Source of the DNA: Oncomelania hupensis
Taxonomy: Eukaryota > Mollusca > Gastropoda > Littorinimorpha > Pomatiopsidae
Direction of reading: 5' to 3'
DNA length: 64,000 nt
Assembly: GCA_036898135.1 (NCBI GenBank)
Contig: CM072517.1
Location: 65,025,269 to 65,089,268, forward strand
Part shown: piece by piece, positions 1 to 11,617 of the stretch
Numbering within the stretch: the stretch's first letter is position 1
Layout: each line of letters starts with the position of its first letter
The notes under the pieces: model-generated
Seen by the model: only the letters and a program-made list of their open reading frames with translations
What the model was told of the DNA's origin: nothing
Database searches by the model: none
Made by a program: the position numbers and the translations under genes

Positions 1-20
1 CCCTCTTTTTCTCCCCATAG

Positions 21-49
21 CCCAAACAATAAGTTATTAGCTGGCGTCA
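21..49 (+). CDS. Short internal exon of a plus-strand host gene (inferred)
   Basis: A strong acceptor (pyrimidine tract ending ccccatag) precedes this 29-nt segment, and a possible donor, TCA|gtaaaa, follows it. Entering with one leftover base, it reads PNNKLLAGV and ends one base into a codon. That is exactly the phase the exon at 253-446 needs to stay open. The upstream part of the gene lies outside the window. Product unknown. The phase fit is the main support; the exon is too short to judge by codon content. Confidence 0.38.
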
Positions 50-252
50 GTAAAAATCGAAAGGAAAAATTCGGCATTAAGCAAACATTCTTGTCATATT
101 TACTTTGCTTACATTTACTTTGTATTGTATGGTTTTAAAGTTTTTTTAATTTGAATCCAGACTGGAAGATCTGCAAAAAAAAGATATCTTGTCGTTCTCA
201 AATGTTAACTGTGGATAATTTTTTCATGCTCAATTTATTACTTTACTTCCAG

Positions 253-446
253 ATTTAAATCAAATCATTGAAGAAAAGGCAAGAAGGAGAAAGAAGAAAA
301 TGTATGATGAGTATAAAGAAGAATTAATAGAAAGAATGAGGAGAAGCGTGGAGAAAAAGCATAAAATCTCCAGAGGAAAAGAAAGAATGAGAAGGGTGGA
401 AAAGTATACAAATCTTCATTGGAAAAGAATAGGAATGGAAAAATAA
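253..446 (+). CDS. Terminal coding exon of a plus-strand gene, Lys/Arg/Glu-rich C-terminus
   Basis: An acceptor (ctttacttccag) is followed by an open frame that uses the first two bases to finish a codon and runs 63 codons to TAA at 444-446. The product end is highly charged (starts LNQIIEEKARRRKKK, ends HWKRIGMEK), consistent with a helical or nucleic-acid-associated tail. The other two phases hit stops almost at once, so entry phase is fixed and matches the exon at 21-49. The gene is convergent with the minus-strand gene ending at 1514. I do not recognise the family. Confidence 0.5.
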
Positions 447-959
447 AAAAGCAGAGAACTGGTCATGTAAAACAAACATATGAACAACATAACACAGACA
501 TAATTTGTTAACATTTTTATTTTGAAAGTGTCTAGTAGAGCATAATTTGTATATATTATTATTACTTTTTTATCAACTTCATTTAGTTAGGTTTTACATA
601 AATTGTTTATGGTTTCCCGTTACGTTAATATATTCTGAATAAGGATCAATTGAGTGCAACCACTTATAATTAGTTTTTTTCTCTCCAGCACCTCAAAGGT
701 ATAATAAAACCATTTGAAGAGCAGAATATTATTATATAGTCATTAGTCTTGACATTGCTTTTTGATGAACAAGAACCCCGAGAATAACATATGTATTAAC
801 TTGGCAAAGAAATATAATTTGGTACTTTGCCAGATTAATCCACCGCTTTCTCTTAAGTTTAAGACAGAAATCTACTACATAACAAAACGGGCCTAAAAAC
901 TAGTCTACACAATACAGAGCAGTAAATTTCCATTACGTAATGACAAGTAGCACCTCAAA
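447..959. other. Intergenic stretch, nothing recognised
   Basis: AT-rich sequence between two convergent genes, presumably containing the 3' UTR of the plus-strand gene. No open frame, repeat or RNA gene could be supported here. Confidence 0.4.
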
Positions 960-1490
960 AAGCTGTGAACATGATGAACACCATCAATCACTGGAAAGGC
1001 AAGTCCATATGACTCACATGCTCCTTATGGAACTCCCAATAAATAACACAAAAATGAGATGCCAGAAAAAAAAGTTAAATGATTGAAACGGTGGGTTTAA
1101 AATGCAAAGTAATACAAGCTTTGATATTTCGATGCTCTTGACCTTGACCTCCAGCTATAAATGCACTCATGTACGATAAAATAAACTACAGCAAAAGATT
1201 TTATTATTTTGGACATCTCCAATGACCACCTTGGAGCAAGGTTGACAAAATATGCATGTGCGTCTCATTGATACCTATCATGCATCAAACAATCTGAAGT
1301 TTAGTTAATATTAATAACTTAGGATTAACAAGAAATTTTGTGGAAAATTGACATAGCTTGACTAACATTTGTTGAACCTGTGACCTTGACCTTGAAGTGT
1401 AGTCATTCAATCACTGATAATTTTCGAGGTCTCGTGTAATTAGCCACTTTAAAGTTTTGCACAGATGGAAGGCAGACAGACAGACAACAT
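960..1490 (+). repeat. Dispersed repeat family R, copy 1 (TGACCTTGA-rich)
   Basis: This noncoding sequence recurs near 28.4, 40.5, 50.0-50.8, 54.1-55.0 and 63.4-64.0 kb with shared phrases (for example 'tcactgataatttt..ggtctcgtg' and 'gcaaagtaatac..gctttgatatttc'). It carries the 9-mer TGACCTTGA at 1139, 1381 and 1387 and ends in a run of agacagacagac. No coding potential or terminal repeats seen. Class unknown. Confidence 0.6.
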
Positions 1491-1513
1491 TTAAACATGC
1501 AATTTTTTACTAT

Positions 1514-1757
1514 TTAGGACTCATCTTGAACAGATTTGCAAACAAATTTGAATATATATTCTATATCTAAACGATTCATGGCACTTGGTTCACACCCTGG
1601 AGAACGGGGTAGCACTGATGGCAGAAACAAAGCTGATGATGGGGATGTTGTATACATTTTGGTCTGCTGGCTTTGACGCCTTTTTCTAGCTTGTTTCTTG
1701 ACTGAACCTTCCGATGAATTAGAGTCTTTAGAATCCTCATGCTGCTCTTCAGCCCTC
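1514..1757 (-). CDS. Exon 4 (terminal) of a small host gene
   Basis: On the minus strand the acceptor ttgttcgcag sits at 1759-1758 and the exon reads to a stop at 1516-1514. The favoured frame gives RAEEQHEDSKDSNSSEG, then a basic patch KKQARKRRQSQQ and a Ser/Pro stretch, ending KSVQDES. It requires the preceding exon to end with two leftover bases, which happens with the second donor of exon 3 (after 3054). The alternative donor would force another frame ending VNQVP, which looks less protein-like. Basic and Ser-rich composition suggests a disordered, possibly nuclear protein. Family not recognised. Confidence 0.45.
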
Positions 1758-2213
1758 CTGCGAACAAGTAGCAGCATCAGAACACAGGGTTTAAACAACA
1801 GAACAAATACAGCGGCATAAGAACATTTTCAAACCAAGGTATGAGGATGGTCAAAGGGTGGGGTGGTGGGCCTGGGGTGGGAGAAGGGAATGGAAGTTGA
1901 AAAGAGTAGAGGCTTGAACTGGCTCAACTACAAAAAGGGATTGACTGACAATACTGTCTACTGATTCATCAATGAAATATTATATTCTGGACTTTAATTT
2001 TCTTGTACATGAATGTACTACTCACCCTCTTTAAAGTGTAAAAGAAACAAGCAAAACACATTTAAAGTTTAGGGGGTAGAGGTTGGGGAAAAAGGGCACA
2101 AAAGCCGGGAGGAAGTGGGACAGCATTTTTTCCCACTAACCACTTTGACACACTAGCTACTAGCAACCAAGTTATAAAGTAGTTATAGAAACTCTTATGC
2201 TTACTTGCTACTC

Positions 2214-2610
2214 AGTAAATAATAATAAATAATAATACAGGATGCTATGTGCGCGCCTTTCCCCAAGGCTCAAAGAGCGGCGATCTATACCAACATACAC
2301 GCTCACCTGTCTCATTTACCCTCTCACACACCAAATACACATACATCACTCAAACAGGTGGTGTAAAGGCAGGGAGATCGCTATTAGAAGACGGAAGAAA
2401 ATCGACTTTTTTATTTTTAAATTTTTTATATTGACTGCATCCTGTACCATTATTGAAGGGAGGGAGGAAACCGGAGTGCCCGGAGAAAACCCTCGGTGAC
2501 CTCAATAGTCTCGTACCTAAGTCACATACGTTCTCCCTTTGCGGGAATCGAACCCGCGACCTTCGGCATTGGAAACCGGCGACTTATCCACTGCGCCACG
2601 AGGCCACCCC
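2214..2610 (-). mobile_element. tRNA-derived SINE, family S1, copy a
   Basis: The 5' head at 2610-2537 reads as a tRNA-like sequence on the minus strand: GGGGTGGCCTCGTGGCGCAG, with an A box (TGGCGCAGTGGATAAG) and a B box (GGGTTCGATTCCC). A body of about 300 bp follows, ending in GGGGAAAGGCGCG...CATCCTGTATT and a short ATT-rich tail at 2214-2239. It lies in intron 3 of the minus-strand gene, in the same orientation. Open frames through it are fortuitous. Confidence 0.8.
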
Positions 2611-3053
2611 ATGAAAGCACAAGTACGAAGGTTCCTCAACATGCCTGCTTTTTAAAATCCAAAGCATACCTATACAACCTGAACAGCCCAGAGCGAATTG
2701 TGTACATTATAATAATGTAATCTGCATTTCATGTGCCCCATTAACAACTGTAAAATTGAGCTAAAACTTTGATCTTATTCAACAAGGATGTCTAGCTCCG
2801 CCATGTACACTAATGTTCCCCCCCTCCCCCCCATTCTCCTCCCTCATCCAAGCTCTCCTCACCTCCCCCTTTGCAATGTAGAAACAATATACCACCAACA
2901 CAATTTGTGTTAGCAGGTCACAGTTTGATCTGAGGCGTGGAGCTGCCAGTTGTTAACTGCTTTGCTGTGGCACCGATTTTATACAGCAATCAATGAGTGT
3001 TTTTTTCAAAGCAAACAACAATATTATAAAATTCAATAAGTACTGACACACAC

Positions 3054-3200
3054 CAGCTGTCACCTGATGAGTACAATGAAGGCGATGAAGATGGTGATGG
3101 TGATGGAGTGGGACGTCTTCCTTCCAATCGCCTCCTGGGTCGTCGTCGGACTACAGCGACTTCTCCGCAACCGGATAAACTCGAGGCATAACAGGATGTT
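3054..3200 (-). CDS. Exon 3 of a small host gene (Arg/Pro/Ser-rich)
   Basis: The acceptor ttttttcccag is at 3202-3201 on the minus strand. Two donors are possible: CAG|gtgaca (exon end 3064) or CTG|gtgtgt (exon end 3054). Entering with two bases from exon 2, the frame reads LTSCYASSLSGCGEVAVVRR, then an Arg-rich stretch and a run of Ser-Pro dipeptides. The longer form links in frame to the favoured exon 4 frame. Low-complexity SP repeats could be phosphorylation-rich. No domain recognised. Confidence 0.5.
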
Positions 3201-3265
3201 CTGGGAAAAAAAGGAATCATAGAATTTATTAAAATAATTATGCTTACTCAGAATTACAGCTAACA

Positions 3266-5742
3266 ATTTGGGAAATGGAGTAGATGCAGATCTGAAAATG
3301 GTGCTCTAGCTATTAATGTGGACCCCACTGCAACAACGAGACAAATGACAGGGGTCTGAGACTGTTGGAGTTTGCCAGATACAACAATTTGATACTGGCA
3401 AACACGCTTGGTCTCCACAAAAAATCCAGACGATGGACATGGCTCAGTCCCGGCGGGGAGCATCACAAACCAGATCGACTACATCATGGTCAAAAACGCT
3501 TCAGATCAAGCATCAACATTGGCAGAACACGCACTTTTCCAGGAGCAGACATCGGAAGTGACCACGATCTCGTGATGATGTCTTTCCGGCTTTCCGGCTT
3601 TACCTGAAGAGAGTAAACACAGCAAAGTGCACTAGACTGAAGTTCGACCTGGACAAACTGCAAGACCCGGAGGTGGCAGAAGTATTTCAGGCCACAATTG
3701 GAGGGAAATTTGCACCACTGCTCATTTTGGGAGCTGGTGAAGTAGATGTCAACACCATGATCACCACCTTCAACTTAGCTGTGACAGATGCCGCCACGAA
3801 GATCCTTGGAAAGCACCGGCCAAAGAAGAAGCTGTGGATCACACCTGCACTTTTGGACCTGTGTGTTAAAAGAACACCTCACAGGGAGCTGATGCCTACC
3901 GAAAAATCAACAATGACATCCGAAAAGGCATGCGCACAGCAAAGAAGAACTGGATAGAAGATCAGTGCCAGGAAATAGAGAACAGTCTGAACAAGAACAA
4001 CAGCAAGAAGGCCTACCTGACTGTGAAGCGGCTGACAAGTGTTAAACAGCCCAAGGTCTCCACGATCCAAAGCAAGTCTGGCATATGCCTTACAGAAGAA
4101 CAAGAAGTCTTGGACAGATGGACAGAGTACTGCTCTGACCTTTACAACCACACCAAACGGAGACCCATCAGTTCTAGCATGTCCAGAGAACAGAGAAGAA
4201 GAAGAAATCCTCCCAATCCTCCGAGAAGAAGTTGAGGCAACAGTGCAATCGCTGAAGAAAGGGAAGTCAGCGGGGGTGGACAACATACCCGCGGAACTGC
4301 TTTAAGCAGGAGGAGAAGCGATGATTGACGCACTCACCAGTATCTGTAACAAGATCTGGCAGAGTGGGGAGTGGCCTACACCATGGACCCAGTCGTTTGT
4401 CATCACTCTTCCCAAAAAAGGTAACCTTCAGGAATGTGAAAATTACCGCACCATCAGCCTCATCAGCCATCTCAGCAAGATCCTCCTAAAAATAATACTC
4501 AACAGGTTGAAACCCCAAGCTTACCAAATCATAGCTGAAGAGCAAGCAAGATTCATGGCAGGGGGGAGTACCACTGAACAGATTTTCAACCTCAGACTAA
4601 TCTGCGAGAAATACCTACAGCACCAACATCTCATGTAATCATAGACTTCAAAAAGGCGTTTGACGAGTCTGGCATGCAGCTCTGTGGACAACCATGAGAG
4701 TGTACAACATCAGCCCTAAAATTATTGAAGTCATTAAAAGCCTGTATGATAAGGCTACCAGTGAAGTCCTCCACAACAGCTCCATCCGAAACTGGTTCAG
4801 AACAACAATCGGTGTGCGTCAGGGATGCCTACTTTCTCCAACACTCTTCAACGTCTTCCTAGAGCGCATCATGTCAGATGCCCTTGCAGATCACGATGGC
4901 ACAGTCAGCATAGGGGGAAGAGCAATCTTTGTTTTGCGGATGACATTGATGGATTGCCTGGAGAGGAACAAGAACTTGAACACCTGGTACAGAGGCTTGA
5001 CACCACCTCCAGAGCCTGTGGAATGGAAATAAGTGCATAAAAGAGCAAAATGATGACCAACAACACCAATGGCATCAACACGGACATCAACGTCCAAGCC
5101 CAAGCCCTCAACACAGTGCATAACTTCAAATATTTAGGAGCCATTGTATCAGACAATAGATCCCGACAGGAAGTCCTCTCCAATAACGCACAAACAACTG
5201 CTGCCCTGGCGAGTTTGATGCCAATTTGAAAAGACAGGACCATCAGTCTACATTCCAAGGGAAGGCTGCTGCGCTCCCCTGTCATCTCCATCTTCCTATA
5301 TGCTTGCGAAACATGGACCCTCACAGCAGATCTCCAACGAAGAATACAAAGCATAGAGATGAGGTGCTACAGAAGACTTCTGGGCATTTCCTATACCCAG
5401 CACATCACCAACGACGAAGTCCGACAGACCATTACACAAGCCATTGGACAACACGATGACCTGCTCACAGTGGTGAAAAAACGTAAACTCCGATGGTATG
5501 GCCACGTCACCAGATCATCAGGTCTTGCAAAAACCATCCTGCAAGGCATAGTGCAAAGAGGTAGAAGAAGAGGGAGACCGAGAAAGAGATGAGAGGACAA
5601 CATTCGAGAATGGACTTGTTTGACACTGAGCAAAACCATCAGGGTTGCTGAGGACAGGGAAAGATGGAGTACGCTGGTTAAACTAAAATCTGTGGTGCCC
5701 CTACGACCTCCGAGTTACGGGATAGGATAGGATAGGAACTAT
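3266..5742 (+). mobile_element. Non-LTR retrotransposon, family A, copy A (decayed)
   Basis: A 5'-truncated copy with many frame breaks. From 3365 the tail of an apurinic-type endonuclease is readable (EFARYNNLILANTLGLHKK; GADIGSDHDLVMMSFRL), then a linker, then reverse transcriptase pieces: GKSAGVDNIPAELL at about 4260, NYRTISLISHLSKILLK at about 4440, RQGCLLSPTLFNVFLERIMS at about 4820 and a degraded FADD box at about 4930. The C-terminal part reads KKRKLRWYGHVTRSSG and RGRRRGRPRKR. It ends in tandem GGATA units (5719-5736). Six other loci in the window share this 3' end. Inserted antisense in intron 2 of the small gene. Endonuclease plus RT is typical of RTE/CR1/I-like LINEs; clade not resolved. 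Confidence 0.85.
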
Positions 5743-5884
5743 TAATGTTACACTATCAATGTGTTGAATGACAGCATGAGATCTAACGGTTACTCAATCT
5801 TAAATGTGTAGGCAGCACAAGCTGAATGATTACAAAAAATATGACCATGTTAAAAACAGTCTAGGAATAATACTGATATTATTA

Positions 5885-6300
5885 ATTTATTATTATTTAA
5901 TCGTTCTTATATAGCGCTTTTCCAGCTCAAGAGCTGTTCAAAGCGCTGGCCGATACAGGATCTAACTCAAGCCGCCCGAGGCGGCAACTTGCAGCCTTTG
6001 GGCGCATCGTAATAACGCTCCAGACAACTGAGCACAATCCTGGGCAGCCAGGGATGGGGGAGAAGGACCTAGGTGCATGCTAAGTGTGTTCTTGTCACCG
6101 GCACTCACCCGTCTTATTGAGCATCAGGATCTTTAAAGTCCGTTATGATGGAATGTATGCGACACAGACTAGACCTCGGTTTATACTCTCATCCGAAGGA
6201 GTAGGAAACGGGAGTAAAGTGTTTTTCCCAAGGACACAACACAATTACCCGGCTTGGGCTCGAACCCGGGTTCTTCAGATCCGCAAGCCAAAGCTCTACA
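5885..6300 (-). mobile_element. tRNA-derived SINE, family S2, copy a
   Basis: Minus-strand copy of a second SINE family. The tRNA-like head at about 6300-6250 (GGATCTGAAGAACCCGGGTT, then CGAGCCC as B box) is clipped at its 5' side. The body continues to a 3' end reading AAAGCGCTATATAAGAACG next to ATT-rich DNA at about 5885. Other copies lie near 29.1-29.5, 29.6-29.9 and 35.9-36.4 kb. Located in intron 2 of the small gene. Confidence 0.75.
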
Positions 6301-6446
6301 TGATAAGGAATATTAAGTCGGTAAACAGCAGAAAACAAAAACTGAAATTATAAACTATTCCCATATGGTGTTCATCTAAATTAAACCTTTATTTGGATTT
6401 CCGGAATAAATAAGCTCAATAACAGACAGATTTTAAACGTACTCAC

Positions 6447-6502
6447 AAATTTTCAAGATCACATTTTTCTTCATTTTCATCAGCAAAAACACTCCCAGTT
6501 GT
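6447..6502 (-). CDS. Exon 2 of a small host gene
   Basis: A 56-nt exon with a canonical acceptor (tgttttgcag, minus strand) and donor (ATTT|gtgagt). Directly continuing ATG GAG of exon 1 it reads TTGSVFADENEEKCDLEN and ends two bases into the next codon, which exon 3 completes. Acidic, with no recognisable domain. Its phase compatibility on both sides is the best evidence for this gene model. Confidence 0.55.
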
Positions 6503-7338
6503 CTGCAAAACAGATAAAGACATGTAACAAATGAAATAGCTAATTAAATACGAACACTCATGTTAAGCAGTTTAATGCATCAATCAGTTTTCACATATTC
6601 TATTTCCCTTCATCCAAGGAAAACAGACAGGTGAACCATAAACCAAAAGCTATAACTTATGTAGGTAACGGCAGACAGAATTTTGTATTTTACTGTTTGT
6701 TGCAACATGTGTTTTTTTAATTACATCAGAACACAAGGAAAATACAGAAAAATAAAAGTTGCAGTATAATAAACGGTACATGTTAAAAGCTTATTGTTTT
6801 TTATTCTGATAACATTGCAATTTGCCTACTAAAATTGTTATTCTGCAAAAATATTTTTAAACATTTATTTAATCAATCTACATATGAATAAAATAACACA
6901 TCAATACCTCCCTTATTTACTTCTTGTACTATCTTCACTGACCGTCTTTTTTGTAAATGAGAAAAAATGCAAGTTTTGAAAACCCCAGTGTGAACAAAGG
7001 AGACATACATTTCTCATGGTAACTGTTTCAATGTTCAAGAGACTTCACAAGACTCTTCATTAATATCAGATACAAGGACGCTTAAAATGCAGCAAATTTA
7101 TTTGTGTGTTCTTCAAAAAGTAACAAACAAAAATGCAGACCCTGTGTTGACAATCGACCACAACATCCACACGAAAATTGATATGATTTTAAAAGTACAA
7201 AAGCACACCGAAAAAGCTTGAAATTTTAACAAGGGAACATTTTAAAGCCACATCCTAGAAGCACAAAATATAGATTAAAGAACTATTTACAGAGACAGAA
7301 GGACAAAATACAACTGAATAAAACGAAAAAACACGTAC
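6503..7338. other. Intron 1 of the small host gene
   Basis: AT-rich stretch between exon 2 and exon 1. No mobile element, coding frame or RNA recognised. Confidence 0.4.
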
Positions 7339-7344
7339 CTCCAT
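7339..7344 (-). CDS. Start codon exon (exon 1) of a small host gene
   Basis: On the minus strand GCCAAGATGGAG|gtacgt combines a near-ideal translation start context with a consensus splice donor, so the coding part of exon 1 is only Met-Glu. The preceding 120 bp (7345-7465) are noticeably more GC-rich than the surroundings and probably hold the 5' UTR and promoter. The exon joins exon 2 in phase 0. The full predicted protein is roughly 140-150 residues. Confidence 0.5.
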
Positions 7345-7837
7345 CTTGGCAGCCGGCACGTAGCGTGTGGCGTTCCGAGTTACTTCCCCTGACAGTGCGT
7401 GTATTCGACTGGTTGACCAGCGAGAACACACATCGCGGAGTGTTAACTGGCTCAAACTCAAAGTTGACTCAACCGCAATTGTGGGTTTCTCGCTCAGACT
7501 TTGTGTATACACTTTTTTTTGTTATTCCTATTGCAAAGCCGGTTTTAAAAAAACTGAGTTTCAGATTTTGGAACCCAGTATTTTTTTAAACCCAGTTGCA
7601 CGTAAGTGTAACCTATGCATAAACCCACTGTTATGGTTAGGTACGTACACACACACACACACACGTTCTTCAAATGGAAGTGAAGAAATCTCCCTTAGTA
7701 ACTAGCACTTAGAAACTATAGTAACTGTTTCAAAGAAGAAAGCCACTGTTTCGTATTTTTTGACATAATATGCCTGACAATGCAACAAAAACAAACACAC
7801 ACACACACACTCATCAACCGGAAGAGAAGAAATCTCC
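7345..7837 (-). promoter_or_regulatory. Probable 5' UTR/promoter region plus a local tandem duplication
   Basis: 7345-7465 is GC-richer and lies directly upstream (minus strand) of the ATG-GAG exon, so it likely contains the transcription start. From 7650 a segment of about 150 bp (cacacaca ... gaagaaatctcccttagtaa ... ctgtttcaaagaa) is repeated at 7797-7849 and continues at 10931 after the inserted element. No TATA box was confidently placed. Confidence 0.35.
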
Positions 7838-7849
7838 CTTAGTAAAGAG

Positions 7850-10800
7850 GTATGCACTGGGCTCTCGCCTTTTCATGTGGAAGTGACGTTGCATAAGATA
7901 AATTTAGTACGGCGCGTGTAGGGAATTCCCGCTAGGCCTATATCGACTTCCAGCGCTTACGGCTAATACGGCATACTTGATGTCAGCAATCTCCATGGAA
8001 ACAGTTACGATGGAACAGTTACAGTCAGTCACCTCACACAATCAATTTGTTGTTTTCATTTTGTCTTCTATTGACTTCGCACTTGCATTTGTGAAAACTT
8101 GAATCAATATAGGGAGAACAAACAGGCTGTAATAGAATTGTTTTGAATTTTCATTGTGAATGTTACTGTTTTGTTGTTGTTGTTGTTGTTGTTTTTTTTT
8201 TTTTATCTCATCATCACTGACTATTTAGGCTACCCTGTTTTGGTATCATGTAGCAGTCCTGTGTGGTCCTCGACATCTCATACAGCAGTACTATATATAT
8301 GGTCTTCGCCATCTCATGTACTGATGTAGCATCTTGTATGGTCCTCATTATCGCCTGTAGACGTCCTGTTAGGTCCTCACCATCTCATGTTGCAGTCCTG
8401 TATAGTCCTCGCCATTTTATGTAGTAGACTAGAATGGTCCTCGCAAATTTATATAATACACTAGTATGGTCCTCACCATTTTTTGTAGTAGACTTTATGG
8501 TCCTCGCCATTTCATGCAGCAGTCCTGTATGGTTCTCGCCATATCATGTAGGAGTCTTGTATAGTCCTCACCATTTCATGTAGTAGACTTTATGGTCCTC
8601 GCCATTTCATGCAGCAGTCCTGTATGGTCCTTGCCATATCATGTAGTAGACTAGTATGGTCCTTGCCATTTCATGCAGGAGACTAGTATAGTCCTGGCCA
8701 TTTCATGTAGTAGACTAGTATGGTCCTTACCATTTCATGTAGTAGACTTGTATGGTCCTCACCATTTTATGTAGTAGACTAGTATGGTCCTTACCATTGC
8801 ATGTAGTAGACTTGTATGGTCCTCGCCATTTCATGTAGGAGACTAGTATGGTCCTCGCCATTTCATGTAGTAGACTAGTATGGTCCTCGCCATTTCATGT
8901 AGGAGACTAGTATGGTCCTCGCCATTTCATGTAGTAGACTAGTATGGTCCTCGCCATTTCATGTAGCAGTCCTGTATGGTCCTCACCATTTCATGTAGGA
9001 GACTAGTATGATCCTCACCATTTTATGTAGTAGACTTGTATGGTCCTCACCATTACATGTAGTAGACTTGTATGGTCCTCGCCATTTCATGTAGTACACT
9101 AGTATGGTCCTCGCCATTTCATGTAGGAGACTAGTATGGTCCTCACCATTACATGTAGTAGACTTGTATGGTCCTCGCCATTTCATGTAGTACACTAGTA
9201 TGGTCCTCGCCATTTCATGTAGTACACTAGTATGGTCCTCACCATTTAATGTAGTAGACTAGTATGGTCGTCACCATTTCATGTAGCAGTCCTGTATGGT
9301 CCTCACCATTTCATGTAGTAGACTAGTATGATCCTCACCATTTTATGCAGTAGACTAGTATGGTCCTCACCATTTCATGTAGCAATCCTGCATGGTCCTC
9401 ACCATTTCATGTAGTAGACTTGTATGGTCCTCACCATTTCATGTAGTAGACTAGTATGGTCCTCGCCATTTCATGTAGGAGACTAGTATGGTCCTCGCCA
9501 TTTCATGTAGTAGACTAGTAGTGTCCTCGCCATTTCATGTAGTAGACTAGTATGGTCCTCGCCATTTCATGTAGTAGACTGGTATGGTCCTCGCCTTTTC
9601 ATGTAGTAGACTAGTATGGTCCTCACCATTTCATGTAGGAGACTAGTATGGCCCTTGCCATTTTATGCATCAGAGTTGTGCTGTCACTGATTGATTAACA
9701 TGTTTATTTCAATTTTGTAACTGTATGATCAGGTGTATTGATAGTAATAATACAACCAATTTTAATTAATTATTTTATAGAACGTAATTAATTTAATAAA
9801 TTAAAATTTAAATAAGAAACAAAGAAAACTGAAAAAAGAAACCTTTCTTAGCCTTCTTGTGTCTTTAATTTTTTTGTAGACTTAATCACTGTTTATGTGT
9901 GTTTTGTGTGTGTTGACTTGTTGCGTGTGCTTGGTTGCAATAAAAAGAAACGAGTATCCTTTTCCCCAAAGAACAAAAACAAAACAAAACACTAAAAGAA
10001 AACACACACACACACACACACACACATGTATATAAAGACATTGATTGTTCTAAAAAAATTCAACTTAACCATGATTTTGTTTTACATCACAGAGCTCTTC
10101 TGGGAACAAAACAAACGAGCCTAGCTTATAAATGCTCAACATGCACACACTCACGTTAAGTATCAAAACAATGATTTTATAATTCAATAAACACACACAT
10201 TTAAAAACAAACACACACATACACAATCAGCAGCATCTGCACTGACACACTCAAAATGAAATGTTACTATTAAACAGTGTGGAACCTAAATCAAAACAAT
10301 GATTTAAAAAAAATCAATGTATGGATTTTAAAAAAAGTCAATTCACTGTATTCTTGACCCAATAAAGAATGCTGGGTAAATAGAATTTATAATTAGAATA
10401 TAATATATTCCTCACCAAGAGATGGATTACAAGTTTACATTACCATTGACAAACACAAAATAAATAATAAATAAAAGCGTTAATAAATAAATAGATAAAA
10501 TGAATAAAAATAAAAAAATAAAGTAAAATTAAATATAAGTAAATAAATAAAATAAAAGGATAAATCAACATGCTACCTATTACAAATAGAACATAATTTA
10601 ATTATCTAAATTTTAAAAAAAAAATCAAATTTTTTTTGAGTTCTGAGAAATATACATTTAATGAGCTAATTTTCTATATATTAAACAAAACAATAATTGC
10701 TTTAATGATCAATATAAACAATCGGAAATACAGTATTACAGCATGCGTGTAAAATAAATGTACAACTCAACTTTGCTTAGGTGCGTAGGAGAAGCACTTT

Positions 10801-10930
10801 AGGCCTACTATAGCGTTTCCCAGCAGCAATCTAATTTTAGACACGCGAAGGGTTTTCCCTGGCGCACCTATTCTAATTATAGAGAACGCAACGTCACTTC
10901 CACATGAAAAGGCGAGAGCCCAGCGTATAC
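7850..10930. mobile_element. Non-autonomous TIR transposon with internal minisatellite (3.1 kb)
   Basis: The ends are inverted repeats of 43 bp with two mismatches (7850-7892 and 10888-10930; outer ends GTATGCACTGGGCTCTCGCC and GTATACGCTGGGCTCTCGCC). Flanks at 7838-7849 and 10931-10942 are both CTTAGTAAAGAG, a 12-bp target duplication. A related empty site exists at about 7700 in a tandem duplicate of the flank. No transposase frame is visible; the interior holds a minisatellite, an (AC)n tract and AT-rich DNA. A 9-12 bp duplication would suit MULE-type mobilisation, but superfamily is not established. Confidence 0.75.
8225..9668 (+). repeat. 32-bp minisatellite, about 45 copies
   Basis: Tandem array of a 32-bp unit of the form ATGGTCCTCGCCATTTCATG plus TAGTAGACTAGT. 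Two main tail variants occur (agtagactagt and agcagtcctgt) and several single-base variants. The array is degenerate at its left edge and homogeneous from about 8800. It sits wholly inside the TIR element at 7850-10930. Open frames through it are by-products of the repeat. Confidence 0.9.
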
Positions 10931-11211
10931 CTTAGTAAAGAGTGCTTAGTAACATGGCACCTGTTTCAAAGAACAAAGCCATGGTTTCTAATTTTTTGAA
11001 AAAAGTGCTGATTTGATGACCCCCCCTGTTTAGAGGTCAATGGAGGACATTCTAGAAGGAAAATTATGAGTATGCAATCAATTTGTGCTATTTTTGAAGT
11101 ATTTATCAAGAAAAACATCCCAAAAAATGGATACATGATACAATGAGTAGTTGTTAGCATCAATTATGCAAGTCTAAGACCGAAACATAGGATAAATATG
11201 TATTATTTTAC

Positions 11212-11261
11212 CTTTTTTCTTCAGGTGCCTTGGGAGCTGTTCTTTCCATGGGTGACGCCAT
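11212..11261 (-). CDS. Candidate first coding exon of a further minus-strand gene
   Basis: On the minus strand, ATGGCGTCACCCATGG opens a 50-nt frame reading MASPMERTAPKAPEEK and ending AAAAAAG|gtaaaa, an acceptable donor. The context (an ATG preceded by ccaac, next to several ATGGCG-like motifs) resembles a first exon. Its phase does not fit exon 2 of the neighbouring small gene in the natural frame, so it is not clearly an alternative start of that gene. No downstream exon was found. Confidence 0.3.
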
Positions 11262-11617
11262 GTTGGAACTACAAAATGGCTAACAAAATGGCGTCTTTGT
11301 GTGTGTGTAAAGAATAAAGAACACAGTAACCCTAATTGTTGATGGAATTATCTGGAAACAGTTTTTGTCCCAGGGTTAAGCCTTCACTCCGTAAGAAGAT
11401 TCTATATGTAAATTGGACTTTGGTGCATCGGAAAAGGACAACTCTTCCTCCTACTTTCCTTTTCTTCTACGCTATTACTAAATGGGAGGATAACTGCTTT
11501 CTAGCGGCTAAACCAAGAAAAGACAACTCTATAAGGGGAGGATAATTCAGTAAATTAAATTTAAATTAAATCAATTAATTAATTTGTGGTCACAGTGAGT
11601 GTTGCCCTGTTGAAATA

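Noticed and set aside
8225..9668. CRISPR-like array
   Set aside because: Units are contiguous 32-bp tandem repeats without unique spacers, in a eukaryotic context; a minisatellite.
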